NCBI RefSeq assembly: GCF_016811915.1
Contig: NZ_CP069127.1
Location: 5,788,501-5,852,500 of the forward strand
Origin: Brevibacillus choshinensis
GTDB taxonomy: Bacteria > Bacillota > Bacilli > Brevibacillales > Brevibacillaceae
Length of the DNA: 64,000 nt
Reading direction: 5' to 3'
Within the stretch, counting starts at the first letter, position 1. Each line of letters starts with the position of its first letter. The notes beneath the pieces were generated by a model. That model worked only from the letters and a program-made list of their open reading frames with translations, did not search any database and was not told where the DNA came from. The position numbers and the translations under genes were made by a program. This document shows, piece by piece, positions 7,324-15,784 of the stretch.

Positions 7324-8145
7324 TTACGAGAACAGCTTCTCCAATTTCTCCAGCAGATAGAATCGCACCTGAACCTGTGGTGTCGGCGTTTCAGCTACTG
7401 GTGCGGCCTCTTGCATCGGCTCAGGAGAAACCGTCTGCTCAACGTCCGCTGTTACGATCTGCGTCTCCACATCTTCCTGTGGCAAAAGCCCTGAATCTGA
7501 ATCTGCTTCCTCGAGGCGCATTTGTCTTACGTCCTGCCATCTTTCACGTGTTCCTTCCGTCACGGATGCTTGCTCTTCCTCGATCGGTTTCACCGGCTCT
7601 TCCGCACGGTCCTCGCTTACTGCCTGCTTCGTCTCAATTGGCGTAGCTTGAACCCCATCACCGTTGGACATATCGATAAAGCAGAGGGGCGGGAACAGGA
7701 CACACCACCAATTTTGTCCTTTCGCTTCCCCGATTTGTACGCGCAGTGCTTTGTAATCGCCAGCAGGGTAGACATAGGAGCCATACAGCTTCGTCGGAAA
7801 CGGCACCTGCCCGAAATCTACAACGGCTTTATAAGAGAACCCGCGGTCGCGAATGGTTTGATCCACCACTTTTTGCATCACGGGGAGATTCGCAGAAATC
7901 ACCTTCTCGGCATCTTCAAATGATCCGATATCTTTTGCCCATGTATCCATTTGCGCGATCAGAGCGTCACGCACTTCCCGCTTCAACCATTGATCCTGAA
8001 AAGAATCGCTGTTGGCAATGATGCGCAAGCGAATCGATTCTTGAGGGATCGGCCCGTTGTCCATCACATTGGCCGAGGTAAGCTGACCCTCCCAGCTCAT
8101 CATTAGCATCAGAATGCAAAAGACCATCCACATTGTCCGTCTCAT
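7324..8145 (-). CDS. spoIIR: Stage II sporulation protein R
   Basis: SpoIIR is made in the forespore under sigma-F and secreted into the intermembrane space. There it triggers SpoIIGA to process pro-sigma-E in the mother cell. The protein begins MRRTMWMVFCILMLMMSW, a signal peptide. The conserved body follows: IPQESIRLRIIANSDSFQDQ, KREVRDAL, and a C-terminal YPAGDYKALRVQIGEAKGQNWWCVLFPPLCFID. The ATG at 8145 has GGGAGAC upstream; a longer frame reaching 8343 would put 66 unrelated residues before the signal peptide. At 273 residues it is longer than the B. subtilis protein because of an acidic tail of some 90 residues after the conserved domain. It lies directly downstream of prmC, its usual neighbour. 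Confidence 0.93.
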   Translation of the reverse strand: MRRTMWMVFCILMLMMSWEGQLTSANVMDNGPIPQESIRLRIIANSDSFQDQWLKREVRDALIAQMDTWAKDIGSFEDAEKVISANLPVMQKVVDQTIRDRGFSYKAVVDFGQVPFPTKLYGSYVYPAGDYKALRVQIGEAKGQNWWCVLFPPLCFIDMSNGDGVQATPIETKQAVSEDRAEEPVKPIEEEQASVTEGTRERWQDVRQMRLEEADSDSGLLPQEDVETQIVTADVEQTVSPEPMQEAAPVAETPTPQVQVRFYLLEKLEKLFS

Positions 8146-8204
8146 ATTCAACCGTCTCCCTCTATTAACTGTGCTCGTTCTTCTCTCTCTTTTCTCTATA
8201 GCAT

Positions 8205-8234
8205 CAGTATGGGCAGAAGGTTCTGAATCTAAAC
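8205..8234 (-). promoter_or_regulatory. Candidate sigma-F/sigma-G promoter for spoIIR
   Basis: On the minus strand, GTTTA (8230-8234) and CATACTG (8205-8211) are separated by 18 bp, close to the forespore consensus GYWTA/GHATR with CATNNTA. It lies about 60 bp upstream of the spoIIR start. The same -35 and spacing, with CATACTA, occurs upstream of pbpG. B. subtilis spoIIR is sigma-F dependent. Confidence 0.6.
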
Positions 8235-8267
8235 ACGGATCAAAAATATTCGGACCTCTTTCGATAG

Positions 8268-8299
8268 AAAAAAGGCGAGACGATGGGCTCCTATCGTCT
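8268..8299 (-). terminator. Rho-independent terminator of the prfA-prmC unit
   Basis: On the minus strand, AGACGAT (8293-8299) pairs with ATCGTCT (8278-8284), followed by CGCC and six T. The stem starts inside the last codons of prmC. It separates prmC from the sporulation-specific promoter of spoIIR. Confidence 0.75.
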
Positions 8300-9181
8300 G
8301 ACACCGATAACGACCCGATCAATTCCCGCCAAATCTGAAACAATCTGAACCTCGTCTATCACACCGGAAGCCATCATCAAATCGGCTACATCGCGCGCCT
8401 GATGGATACCCACCTCATAGGCAACTAGTGCCCGCGGCTTGAGGACTTGCGGCAATGCCCCGCACAAGCGGCGGTAGCAATCCAAGCCATCCGCGCCGCC
8501 ATCCAGTGCCAATCGCGGCTCATAGGCAAGCACCTCGGCATCCAGCTCGTCTACATCCGTACTGGGGATATAGGGGGGATTGGAAACGAGGATATCCACT
8601 TTCTCGGAAGCCGTGAGCAGCGGTTCCAGCAGATCTCCTTGCAAAAAGCGGACTCTGGCACCGAGCCGTTCCGCGTTTTCCCTGGCGATCGCCGTCGCAT
8701 CGTGGGAAAGGTCCACCGTGGTGATGTTCCAGCCTGGACGCTCACAAGCAATTGTAATGCAGATCGCTCCGCTCCCGGTTCCGATATCTGCCACATCCAG
8801 ACTCTCGCTGTCCTGCCACAGCTTTTCTGCATGCATGAGCACCTGCTCCACCAGAATCTCGGTTTCTGGCCGAGGGATCAGCACCCCAGGACGGACCGCA
8901 AATGGGCGTCCAAAAAACTCTTGAGAGCCAAACATGTACTGTAACGGCTCGTGCTGCGCCCGCCGCAAAAGCAGCTGATCCAATCGCTCGATCACCGCGG
9001 AATCGATTGGATCCTGCATGGAGATCAGGAATTTGGTGCGATCCCAATCGAGGCAGTGCCGAATCAAAAGCTCTGCCTCAAACAGGGGATCCTTGGCCTC
9101 GTGTTCCCGTAAAAAGGAAGAAGCCCGTGTCAGGGCTTCTCGGATCGTCGTGACGTTAGACCAATCAAGCTGTGTGCGCAT
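8291..9181 (-). CDS. prmC: Peptide chain release factor N5-glutamine methyltransferase
   Basis: PrmC methylates the glutamine of the GGQ motif in RF1 and RF2 using S-adenosylmethionine, which speeds peptide release. The 296-residue protein has an N-terminal helical domain (to about residue 85, including the IPRPETEILV region) and a Rossmann methyltransferase domain with VADIGTGSGAICI for SAM binding. The diagnostic motif ILVSNPPYIPSTD holds the substrate glutamine. The end (SDLAGIDRVVIGVRR) is also typical. It starts with ATG inside the 3' end of prfA, a 17-bp overlap, so it is coupled to synthesis of its own substrate. Confidence 0.95.
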   Translation of the reverse strand: MRTQLDWSNVTTIREALTRASSFLREHEAKDPLFEAELLIRHCLDWDRTKFLISMQDPIDSAVIERLDQLLLRRAQHEPLQYMFGSQEFFGRPFAVRPGVLIPRPETEILVEQVLMHAEKLWQDSESLDVADIGTGSGAICITIACERPGWNITTVDLSHDATAIARENAERLGARVRFLQGDLLEPLLTASEKVDILVSNPPYIPSTDVDELDAEVLAYEPRLALDGGADGLDCYRRLCGALPQVLKPRALVAYEVGIHQARDVADLMMASGVIDEVQIVSDLAGIDRVVIGVRR

Positions 9182-10241
9182 GGCTTTTCAACAGCTCTGT
9201 CTGTTCGTGCATGATCAAGTTGTCGATCACTTCGTCCAGCTCGCCTTCGAGGACCGATTCCAAACGATGCAGCGTCAAGCCGATGCGGTGGTCGGTTACG
9301 CGGCTTTGTGGATAATTGTACGTACGGATGCGTTCGCTGCGGTCACCTGTACCGACCAAGCTCTTGCGGTTTGCATCCGCTTCCGCATTTTGCTGCTGCA
9401 TGTAGTAGTCGTACAGACGAGCACGCAATACACGCAGGGCTTTATCCTTGTTGGAGTGCTGGGATTTCTCGTCCTGACAGGATACCATGATGCCTGTCGG
9501 AATATGAGTTACCCGCACAGCGGATTTGGTTGTGTTAACGCTCTGTCCACCTGCACCACTGGAGCAGAAGGTGTCGATGCGGATGTCTTTATCGTGCACT
9601 TCTACTTCTACTTCTTCTGCTTCCGGGAGTACCAGAACAGTCGCGGTTGAAGTATGAATACGCCCGCCGGACTCTGTAGCCGGGATGCGCTGTACGCGAT
9701 GTGCGCCGCTCTCAAACTTCATTTTGCTGTAAGCACCGCGTCCGCTGAGAGAGAATACGATTTCCTTGTACCCGCCGATGTCGGTAGGACTGGCTTCCAG
9801 GACTTCGATCTTGAAGCCGTTGCGCTCAGCAAAACGAGTGTACATGCGGAACAGCACCGCGGCAAACAATGCTGCCTCGTCGCCGCCTGCAGCACCGCGA
9901 ACCTCCACGATGACGTTTTTCTCATCGTTAGGATCCTTCGGCAAGAGCAGGATTTTCAGGCGCTCCTCCAGCTTTTCCTTGCGGGAGGCCAATTCGCTGA
10001 TTTCTAGCTTGACCATCTCACGCATTTCATCGTCCAGCTTTTCCTCCAGCATGGCCTTGGCATCATCCATCTGGGATACAACTGATTTATATTCACGGTA
10101 AGTCGTCACGGTTTCTTCCAGGGAAGACTGTTCCTTGGACAATTCACGCAAGCGTTTTGTATCACTGATGACGTCGGGGTCACATAGGAGATTGGTGACT
10201 TCTTCAAAACGCTCTTCAACTGCGGATAAGCGTGTAAACAA
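9165..10241 (-). CDS. prfA: Peptide chain release factor 1
   Basis: RF1 recognises UAA and UAG in the ribosomal A site and triggers hydrolysis of peptidyl-tRNA. The 358-residue protein has the expected length. The stop-codon reading motif PAT is in QRIPATESGGRIHTS, and the catalytic GGQ loop is in SSGAGGQSVNTTKSAVR. The N-terminal coiled region and the C-terminal TYNYPQSRVTDHR segment are normal. The start is a TTG at 10241 with GGGGTGA upstream. It is the first gene of the prfA-prmC unit. A 67-residue frame overlapping its start (10216-10419) is not considered real. Confidence 0.96.
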   Translation of the reverse strand: MFTRLSAVEERFEEVTNLLCDPDVISDTKRLRELSKEQSSLEETVTTYREYKSVVSQMDDAKAMLEEKLDDEMREMVKLEISELASRKEKLEERLKILLLPKDPNDEKNVIVEVRGAAGGDEAALFAAVLFRMYTRFAERNGFKIEVLEASPTDIGGYKEIVFSLSGRGAYSKMKFESGAHRVQRIPATESGGRIHTSTATVLVLPEAEEVEVEVHDKDIRIDTFCSSGAGGQSVNTTKSAVRVTHIPTGIMVSCQDEKSQHSNKDKALRVLRARLYDYYMQQQNAEADANRKSLVGTGDRSERIRTYNYPQSRVTDHRIGLTLHRLESVLEGELDEVIDNLIMHEQTELLKSHAHTA

Positions 10242-10360
10242 TGTACTTCACCCCAATCGCAAATAGTACGTAAGATACAATCATAACAGATAAATTATAG
10301 GAGGAAACCTGAAATAAGTCAAAGCGCATTATTTTACTGGGAAAAGGATTCCAGAGATGC

Positions 10361-10385
10361 AAAACAGGCCCGGCAATGCCGAGCC
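10361..10385 (-). terminator. Rho-independent terminator after the YhcN-type lipoprotein gene
   Basis: Read on the minus strand, GGCTCGGC-ATT-GCCGGGCC forms an 8-bp stem (one G-U pair) with a 3-base loop, followed by TGTTTT. It stands between the lipoprotein gene and prfA. Confidence 0.7.
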
Positions 10386-10425
10386 TTGCTTGATCCGCAT
10401 CGCTTTGGATGACTCCCACTTTGCT

Positions 10426-10923
10426 CTAGCGATGAAAACCTTCGTTTGAGGTTACATGGAAATCGTAACGAGGTATTTTCTGCTTCAGGGCAGTAATAAC
10501 CTGCTGCTCGATTGTCCGCGCTTGATTCGCCGTGACGTTGTGCACCAGATCAAGAGTAACATATGCGTTGCCGCCGTTCAGTGTGATACGCGCGTTTTCC
10601 ACTCCTGGCACCGATTTGGCCATCATCTCCATATTGTTCAAATCGACCTGTGACCCGCGCGTTTGCGTATGTCCGATGAACAGGTTCGGATTTTGGTTTC
10701 TTCCCATTAGACCGTCTCGATCTTGTGTTGGAGTCGCAGGGTGATGGATGGTATCGCCGCTTCGCTCCCCTTTTATCGTCGTGTTGTGTTGTCGATCCAG
10801 ATTTTGAGTTCCGTAGCCCTGCTGCTGCGTCATGGTCCGGTTGCAACCAGCAGTGAGCACAGATGCCAGGGCAGCTACACAAAGCACTGCCAACGAGCTT
10901 TTCCAAATGGGCAAGCGTCGCAT
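10426..10923 (-). CDS. YhcN/YlaJ-family sporulation lipoprotein
   Basis: The 165-residue precursor has a lipoprotein signal peptide ending in the lipobox LTAGC, so the mature protein starts at a lipidated cysteine near residue 27. A Gln/Asn-rich spacer follows, then the conserved domain: MMAKSVPGVENARITLNGGNAYVTLDLVHN, then TIEQQVITALKQKIPRYDFHVTSN. This alternation is typical of the YhcN/YlaJ family, whose members sit in spore membranes and affect germination or outgrowth in Bacillus. The ATG has AGGAGG upstream. A forespore-type promoter candidate lies just upstream and a terminator just downstream, so the gene is probably monocistronic. Confidence 0.85.
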   Translation of the reverse strand: MRRLPIWKSSLAVLCVAALASVLTAGCNRTMTQQQGYGTQNLDRQHNTTIKGERSGDTIHHPATPTQDRDGLMGRNQNPNLFIGHTQTRGSQVDLNNMEMMAKSVPGVENARITLNGGNAYVTLDLVHNVTANQARTIEQQVITALKQKIPRYDFHVTSNEGFHR

Positions 10924-10948
10924 AAAAAAGCCACCTCCTGTTTTGCCT

Positions 10949-10978
10949 TAGTCTGCGCATCGCGTCGGATGCTCATGC
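10949..10978 (-). promoter_or_regulatory. Possible sigma-G promoter for the YhcN-type lipoprotein gene
   Basis: On the minus strand, GCATG (10974-10978) and CAGACTA (10949-10955) are 18 bp apart. The -35 matches the sigma-G consensus GHATR, and the -10 differs by one base from CATNNTA. Expression in the forespore would suit the product. This is weaker than the spoIIR and pbpG examples. Confidence 0.4.
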
Positions 10979-11013
10979 ATGGGCGAATCAGGGGTGGCGC
11001 TTGCTCTTCATTC

Positions 11014-11601
11014 TTATTCCTTGCGATCCAGATCAGCCGGAGGATTGTAGTAATGTCGGCGGCACACGCTGCTGTACGTATCGTTTCCAGCAATTTCAAT
11101 CGTTTCCCCGCTGTAAACAGGCTTTCCGTTCTTGAACTTGAGGATATGTGTCGCCTTTTTATTACAGTACACGCAAACGGTTTTGATTTCCTCCACCTTG
11201 TCCGCTTCACACAGCAAGGCTGCACTTCCCGGGAAAAGCTCGTTCTTAAAGTTTTTTAACAGACCGTATACGATGACAGGAATACCCAGCGTGTCCACGA
11301 CCGCCACCAGCTGGTCGACGTGATGCTTGCCGATAAATTGAGCCTCATCCACCAAAACACAGTGCGGTTTGATTTCTTCTGCTGCAACGATCTCATACAG
11401 GTCGGTTTCATCCGTGATCGGGTACGCTTCCCTGCTAATTCCTACTCGAGAGGCCACCTTCCCTACCCCAAAGCGATCATCGACAGCCGGTGTAAACACC
11501 ATCACTTTTTTCCCCGATTGCTCGTAATTATGAGCGACTGTCAAAAGCTGAATCGATTTGGAAGCATTCATTGCTCCATAGCGAAAATAAAGTTGTGCCA
11601 C
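11014..11601 (-). CDS. tdk: Thymidine kinase (type II)
   Basis: Tdk phosphorylates thymidine with ATP in pyrimidine salvage. The 195-residue protein opens with AQLYFRYGAMNASKSIQLL, where GAMNASKS is the P-loop. It continues with a DEAQF motif (CVLVDEAQFIGKHH) and the structural zinc site CVYCNKKA ... SVCRRHY. The feedback lasso lies between these. The GTG at 11601 has AAGGGAG upstream and gives the standard N-terminus MAQLYFRYG; an extension to 11622 runs through that ribosome binding site. In related genomes tdk sits near rpmE and prfA, as here. Confidence 0.95.
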   Translation of the reverse strand: MAQLYFRYGAMNASKSIQLLTVAHNYEQSGKKVMVFTPAVDDRFGVGKVASRVGISREAYPITDETDLYEIVAAEEIKPHCVLVDEAQFIGKHHVDQLVAVVDTLGIPVIVYGLLKNFKNELFPGSAALLCEADKVEEIKTVCVYCNKKATHILKFKNGKPVYSGETIEIAGNDTYSSVCRRHYYNPPADLDRKE

Positions 11602-11780
11602 GTTTCTGTCTCCCTTTATCAAGAAGTGATTACTCTGTCTTTATCAGATAACGATCCCTGCGGCATTTCCCACGGTATATGGATCTATTGTAGTGGGACA
11701 TGCTGCAGCTCGGGAAGATCCTTTTTTACAAAAATCCAAAAATGCTTGCCACTCTATATGAAGTCAGAAAAGACTGGCAG

Positions 11781-11814
11781 AAAAACAAAACCAGGCAGAT
11801 TTCTCTACCTGGTT
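11781..11814 (-). terminator. Rho-independent terminator of rpmE
   Basis: On the minus strand, AACCAGGTAGA (11804-11814) pairs with TCTGCCTGGTT (11789-11799) around a GAAA loop, followed by TTGTTTTT. Confidence 0.85.
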
Positions 11815-11831
11815 GCTCCAATCCTTTCCGA

Positions 11832-12032
11832 TTAGGAAAGATTGTATTTGCGTTTGAAACGGTCTACACGGCCGCCAGCATCAACGAATTTTTGTTTACC
11901 GGTGAAGAAAGGATGGCAGTTGGAGCAGATCTCCACTTTCAGCGCTTGCTTTACAGAACCGGATTCAAATTCGTTACCGCATGCACATGTTACCTTCACA
12001 GTGTTGTACTGTGGATGAATACCTTGTTTCAT
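11832..12032 (-). CDS. rpmE: Ribosomal protein bL31, zinc-binding form
   Basis: bL31 is a protein of the large ribosomal subunit that bridges to the small one. The 66-residue chain begins MKQGIHPQYNTVKVTCACG. It has the four-cysteine zinc ribbon (CAC ... CSNC), marking the zinc-loaded form that is replaced by a cysteine-free paralogue when zinc is scarce in Bacillus. The ATG at 12032 follows AGAGGTG; in-frame codons further upstream have no ribosome binding site. It is followed by its own terminator. Confidence 0.96.
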   Translation of the reverse strand: MKQGIHPQYNTVKVTCACGNEFESGSVKQALKVEICSNCHPFFTGKQKFVDAGGRVDRFKRKYNLS

Positions 12033-12138
12033 CTCAAATAGCACCTCTTTCCGCCCTGAATCGTTTGCCGAAACAGAGTTGTATAAACACATAAAAAATA
12101 GTAGCACGCCGATCGCATAAATGCAACAGGAAGCCGCG

Positions 12139-13404
12139 TTAGGCCATGTTTTTCCTGCGTCGCAGCTGCTCCGGAGGAATGTGCGTAAAGGATCCGATCA
12201 CGACATCTGGCAGCTCTTCCTGATAGATCTCGATGGCTTGCTTCATTCCGAACACTTCGCCCTGAGCCTTCGGAATCATCGCCAGGTAGCTCTCCGGATC
12301 AATATTTAGGTTGCGCATCTGGATCAATTTGATTCCTGTTCGGCGGATGAAATTGATCATCGCCTCCATCTCTTCCTCCCGGTCAAAGACCCCTGGGAAG
12401 CACAGGTAATTGATGGAGGTATACACGCCTTTGGAAGCCGCATATTCAGCCGAGCGCGCGACATTTTCTAATGTGTAGTTGCGTGGACGATAGTAGGCAT
12501 TGTAATGCTCGTCGATCGCGCTGATGATGCTGACCCGCATGAGGTCGAGGCCTGCGTCCACAATCCCTTTGATGTGGTCAGTCAAACCTGCATTGGTGTT
12601 GATGTTAATATAGCCCATATCGGTCTGCTCACGTACGCGGCGCATCGCCGGAACAATGATCGAAGCCATTGTGGAAGGTTCCCCTTCGCAGCCTTGGCCA
12701 AAGCTGATGATGCTCTCCGGCGTTTGCAGGTGATGGAGCATGACCTCTACCAGCTCGTCCTCTGTCGGCTTGAAGTTCATTCTTGTCTGCGGTGACGGGA
12801 AGCCGCTATCCTCAGGCTGCTCGGAAATGCAGCCGTAGCATCCGGCATTACAGGTATAGGATACCGGCAAGCTTCCTTCCCAACGGTGGAAAAAGTTGTT
12901 GGAAGCCGTCAAACATTCATACTCCAGCGCACAATGGGACAAGTGGTTCAAAATGCGGTTTTGCGGGAACTGCTCGAGTGTTTTTTCTACACGCTGACGA
13001 AGCTCGTCCATCGGGAAGTTGAGTGGATCCCATTTGTAGATATCATCACTTGCCCGACCCGCTACCCAGAAGCTGCCGTCTTTCCAAACGACTGCGGAAT
13101 AGCCGAACAATGGCAGTTTGCTGTCCTTGTTCGTCTTCACATATCCGGGAAGCAAGAGCCGCGTGATACCTTGAGGAACAAGTGCTCCCACTGCCGTACA
13201 ACCGTCCAGCTTGACCATTTCACCCGTATCTGGGTCCATCCCGATCGGTACGGTATCCGGCAGGCTGACCAAAGTCGCTCCTTCCGGCAGCGGAATCAGC
13301 TCCTCCTCAAGGATTTCTGTCAATATATCTCCGTTACGCGCCACCGACAGCAAGCCGGGATGGTCGTACACTTTTCCTTTTTCATCTGCGTACACTAAAT
13401 ACAT
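12139..13404 (-). CDS. Radical SAM protein of unknown specificity
   Basis: The 421-residue protein has a radical SAM core. The cluster motif is CNAGCYGC (C-x3-C-x2-C) in SLPVSYTCNAGCYGCISEQ, followed by an SAM-binding GQGCEGEP segment and an ININTNAGL strand that suit the TIM barrel. The first 170 or so residues form a separate domain (MYLVYADEKGKVYDHPGLLS...), and there is no C-terminal SPASM cysteine cluster. The ATG at 13404 has GAGGCG upstream; earlier in-frame ATGs do not. The homologue lies between rpmE/rho and sporulation or cell-wall genes in related Bacillota. The substrate is unknown to me. Confidence 0.82.
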   Translation of the reverse strand: MYLVYADEKGKVYDHPGLLSVARNGDILTEILEEELIPLPEGATLVSLPDTVPIGMDPDTGEMVKLDGCTAVGALVPQGITRLLLPGYVKTNKDSKLPLFGYSAVVWKDGSFWVAGRASDDIYKWDPLNFPMDELRQRVEKTLEQFPQNRILNHLSHCALEYECLTASNNFFHRWEGSLPVSYTCNAGCYGCISEQPEDSGFPSPQTRMNFKPTEDELVEVMLHHLQTPESIISFGQGCEGEPSTMASIIVPAMRRVREQTDMGYININTNAGLTDHIKGIVDAGLDLMRVSIISAIDEHYNAYYRPRNYTLENVARSAEYAASKGVYTSINYLCFPGVFDREEEMEAMINFIRRTGIKLIQMRNLNIDPESYLAMIPKAQGEVFGMKQAIEIYQEELPDVVIGSFTHIPPEQLRRRKNMA

Positions 13405-13474
13405 GGGAAAATCGCCTCGCTTCTTTGCTTTGCCCATTGTAACGCATTGAAAAAGCAAAGTAAATTGCAGGAGT

Positions 13475-14374
13475 TTACCTGCCCAGATATGGCAGAGGGT
13501 TGATCGGCACATCATCCTGCCGCACTTCAAAATGCAGGTGGTATCCCGTAGAATCGCCAGTCTGCCCCATGTAGCCGAGCATGTCTCCTGCACTCACGGA
13601 CTGTCCCGGCACCACGATGATGCTGCGCATATGGGCATAAAAGGTTTGCAGCCCGTCCCCGTGATCAAGCACGACCATTCGTCCATATCCCGATCGGTTG
13701 GCACCTGCTTCTACCACAGTCCCTGATTTGGCTGCATAGATGGGTGCTTTGGCTTCACTCTCATTCCACAGGTCCACACCTTTGTGCGCCCTTCCCCAGC
13801 GCACCCCGAATCCACTCGTGATCGTCGCCTCTTTGACGGGCCATTCCATTCTCTCTCGAATTCGTCCGATGACTTGCCTGCTGGCAGCCTGAGATGTATT
13901 TCGCTTTTGCTGCAATTCCTCAGCGGACAAGGGCCGATCCCCGATGATGGGGACATAGACGACCTGTCCGACATAGAGGTTGTCCGACAGCCACTTGAGC
14001 AAAGGATTTCGATCAATCAGCAGCTCCCTGCTGACACCGTATCGTGCTGATATGTAATTCAGCGTTTCTCCGCGTTTGACGATATGCTTCACTTCGTCCC
14101 GGCTGATGATGAGCTTCATTCCGACTCCAACCAAGTTTGGATTGTTGATTTTGTTCATCTCGACCAGCTTGCGCAGCGTGAGGCCGTACCGATGAGCAAT
14201 GTCCGAGAGGGTATCCCCCTGATTCACGGCATACACCAAAACGCCACTTTTCGGTGAGGTGTCGGATGCAGCCAAGCTCGCATACGGGTTGAACGCTTGA
14301 AACAACGTTTGCTCCACGACCGCTCTCTTGGCCTCTTCCGGGCTCTTTATCGGAGCGGGTTGCACGTAATCCAC
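13475..14374 (-). CDS. LysM and M23 peptidase domain protein
   Basis: This cell-wall protein of 299 residues has two LysM peptidoglycan-binding modules (about 46-92, YAVNQGDTLSDIAHRYGL..., and 95-142, HIVKRGETLNYISARYGV...). A C-terminal M23 metallopeptidase domain shows GFGVRWGRAHKGVDL (zinc His and Asp) and GYHLHFEVR (catalytic HxH). Both metal motifs are complete, so it should be an active endopeptidase cutting peptide cross-links. The start is a GTG with an ideal GAAGGAGGAG. Oddly, no signal peptide is visible at this start, so export might rely on an unusual route, or the protein might act in the mother cell during sporulation. It follows the rho terminator. Confidence 0.88.
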   Translation of the reverse strand: MDYVQPAPIKSPEEAKRAVVEQTLFQAFNPYASLAASDTSPKSGVLVYAVNQGDTLSDIAHRYGLTLRKLVEMNKINNPNLVGVGMKLIISRDEVKHIVKRGETLNYISARYGVSRELLIDRNPLLKWLSDNLYVGQVVYVPIIGDRPLSAEELQQKRNTSQAASRQVIGRIRERMEWPVKEATITSGFGVRWGRAHKGVDLWNESEAKAPIYAAKSGTVVEAGANRSGYGRMVVLDHGDGLQTFYAHMRSIIVVPGQSVSAGDMLGYMGQTGDSTGYHLHFEVRQDDVPINPLPYLGR

Positions 14375-14427
14375 AGAAGACTCCTCCTTCGTACAATGTT
14401 CTACTCCCTAAGGTATGCCCAAAACGC

Positions 14428-14463
14428 AAAAAAAATGACGGTGAGTCATGAAGAGCTCACCGT
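14428..14463 (-). terminator. Rho-independent terminator overlapping the end of rho
   Basis: On the minus strand, GACGGTGAG (14455-14463) pairs with CTCACCGTC (14437-14445), followed by A and eight T. The 5' arm is made of the last codons of rho. Confidence 0.9.
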
Positions 14464-15726
14464 CGTATTTGCTGCTTTTCCGCGCGTCTGCTTGGATTCC
14501 AGCGTTTGTAAAAATTCATCATTGGTTTTAGTATCCGCCAGCTTTTTGATAAACGAATCCACAAACTCGTTGGTCTCGTTCATGTTCTTGCGGATCATCC
14601 ACAACTTGTCCAGCTCTTCCTTCGTGAGGAGCAATTCTTCACGACGCGTACCGGAACGGCGAATGTCGATCGCAGGGAAAATGCGTCGCTCTGCCAGCTT
14701 CCGATCCAAATGGAGCTCCATGTTGCCCGTCCCTTTAAACTCCTCGTAAATAACATCGTCCATGCGAGATCCGGTTTCTACCAGGGCTGTCGCCAGGATA
14801 GTCAGACTGCCGCCTTCTTCGATATTCCGCGCTGAACCAAAAAAGCGCTTGGGACGATGAAAGGCTGCCGGATCGATACCACCAGACAAAGTCCGGCCGC
14901 TTGGAGGAATGACCAGGTTATAGGCACGTGCCAATCGGGTAATGGAATCAAGCAGGATCACTACGTCTTTCTTGTGCTCGACCAGACGCTTGGCTCTCTC
15001 CAGCACCAGCTCCGCTACCTTGATATGGTTTTCCGGCAATTCATCAAAGGTAGAAGCGACCACTTCCCCTTTTACGGAACGCTGCATATCCGTTACTTCT
15101 TCCGGACGCTCATCGATAAGCAACACGAACAAATGAATATCAGGGCGACTCTCGGTAATGCTGTTGGCAATTTCTTTCAGCAGCATGGTTTTTCCCGCTT
15201 TGGGCGGAGCTACAATCAGACCACGCTGCCCCAGGCCAACTGGGGAGAGGAGATCCATCAGGCGGGTGGAAACACGGTCAGGTGATGTTTCCAGAACGAG
15301 CTTGGTTTGAGGATACAGCGGTGTCAAAGCGGGGAAATGCAAACGCTCTGAAGCTGTTTCGGGGTCTTCTCCATTCACTGCCTCTACTTGGAGGAGTCCG
15401 AAATACCTTTCGTTCTCCTTCGGCGGTCTTGCCTTACCCGATACTACGTCCCCCATTCGCAGATCAAAACGTCTGATCTGCGATTGGGAGATGTAGATGT
15501 CCTCGGAGCTAGGAAGATAGTTGATCGGGCGCAGGAAACCGTAACCTTCCGGCAGGATATCCAGTACGCCCTCCATGAACATGAGACCGTCTCTTTCCGC
15601 TCTGGCACGAAGAATGGCAAATATCAATTCCTTCTTCTTTAGCTGAGAATAGTACGGAATATGGTATTCTTTTGCCAGCTTGTAGAGATCGGTCAGCTTC
15701 TTTTCTTCTAGTTCAGAAATTAACAT
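14446..15726 (-). CDS. rho: Transcription termination factor Rho
   Basis: Rho is the hexameric RNA-dependent ATPase that releases transcripts. The 426-residue protein has an N-terminal helical domain (MLISELEEKKLTDLYKLAKE), the RNA-binding cold-shock-like domain with GYGFLRPINYLPSSEDIYIS, and the RecA-type motor with Walker A APPKAGKT near residue 175. Walker B is VVILLDSITRLARAYN, and the Q- and R-loop region includes SGGIDPAAFHRPKRFFGSARN. ATG start. It heads into the M23 gene but is separated from it by an intrinsic terminator that uses its own last codons. Upstream is glpX. Confidence 0.97.
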   Translation of the reverse strand: MLISELEEKKLTDLYKLAKEYHIPYYSQLKKKELIFAILRARAERDGLMFMEGVLDILPEGYGFLRPINYLPSSEDIYISQSQIRRFDLRMGDVVSGKARPPKENERYFGLLQVEAVNGEDPETASERLHFPALTPLYPQTKLVLETSPDRVSTRLMDLLSPVGLGQRGLIVAPPKAGKTMLLKEIANSITESRPDIHLFVLLIDERPEEVTDMQRSVKGEVVASTFDELPENHIKVAELVLERAKRLVEHKKDVVILLDSITRLARAYNLVIPPSGRTLSGGIDPAAFHRPKRFFGSARNIEEGGSLTILATALVETGSRMDDVIYEEFKGTGNMELHLDRKLAERRIFPAIDIRRSGTRREELLLTKEELDKLWMIRKNMNETNEFVDSFIKKLADTKTNDEFLQTLESKQTRGKAANTTVSSS

Positions 15727-15784
15727 ACATCCACCACTCTTTATTTACTCTTACATCTCATATCTACGCGAATGACAGCGTCCA

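Noticed and set aside
10216..10419. 67-codon frame overlapping the prfA start
   Set aside because: It overlaps prfA and its ribosome binding site and contains the lipoprotein-gene terminator. Its hydrophobic C-terminal part alone is not enough.
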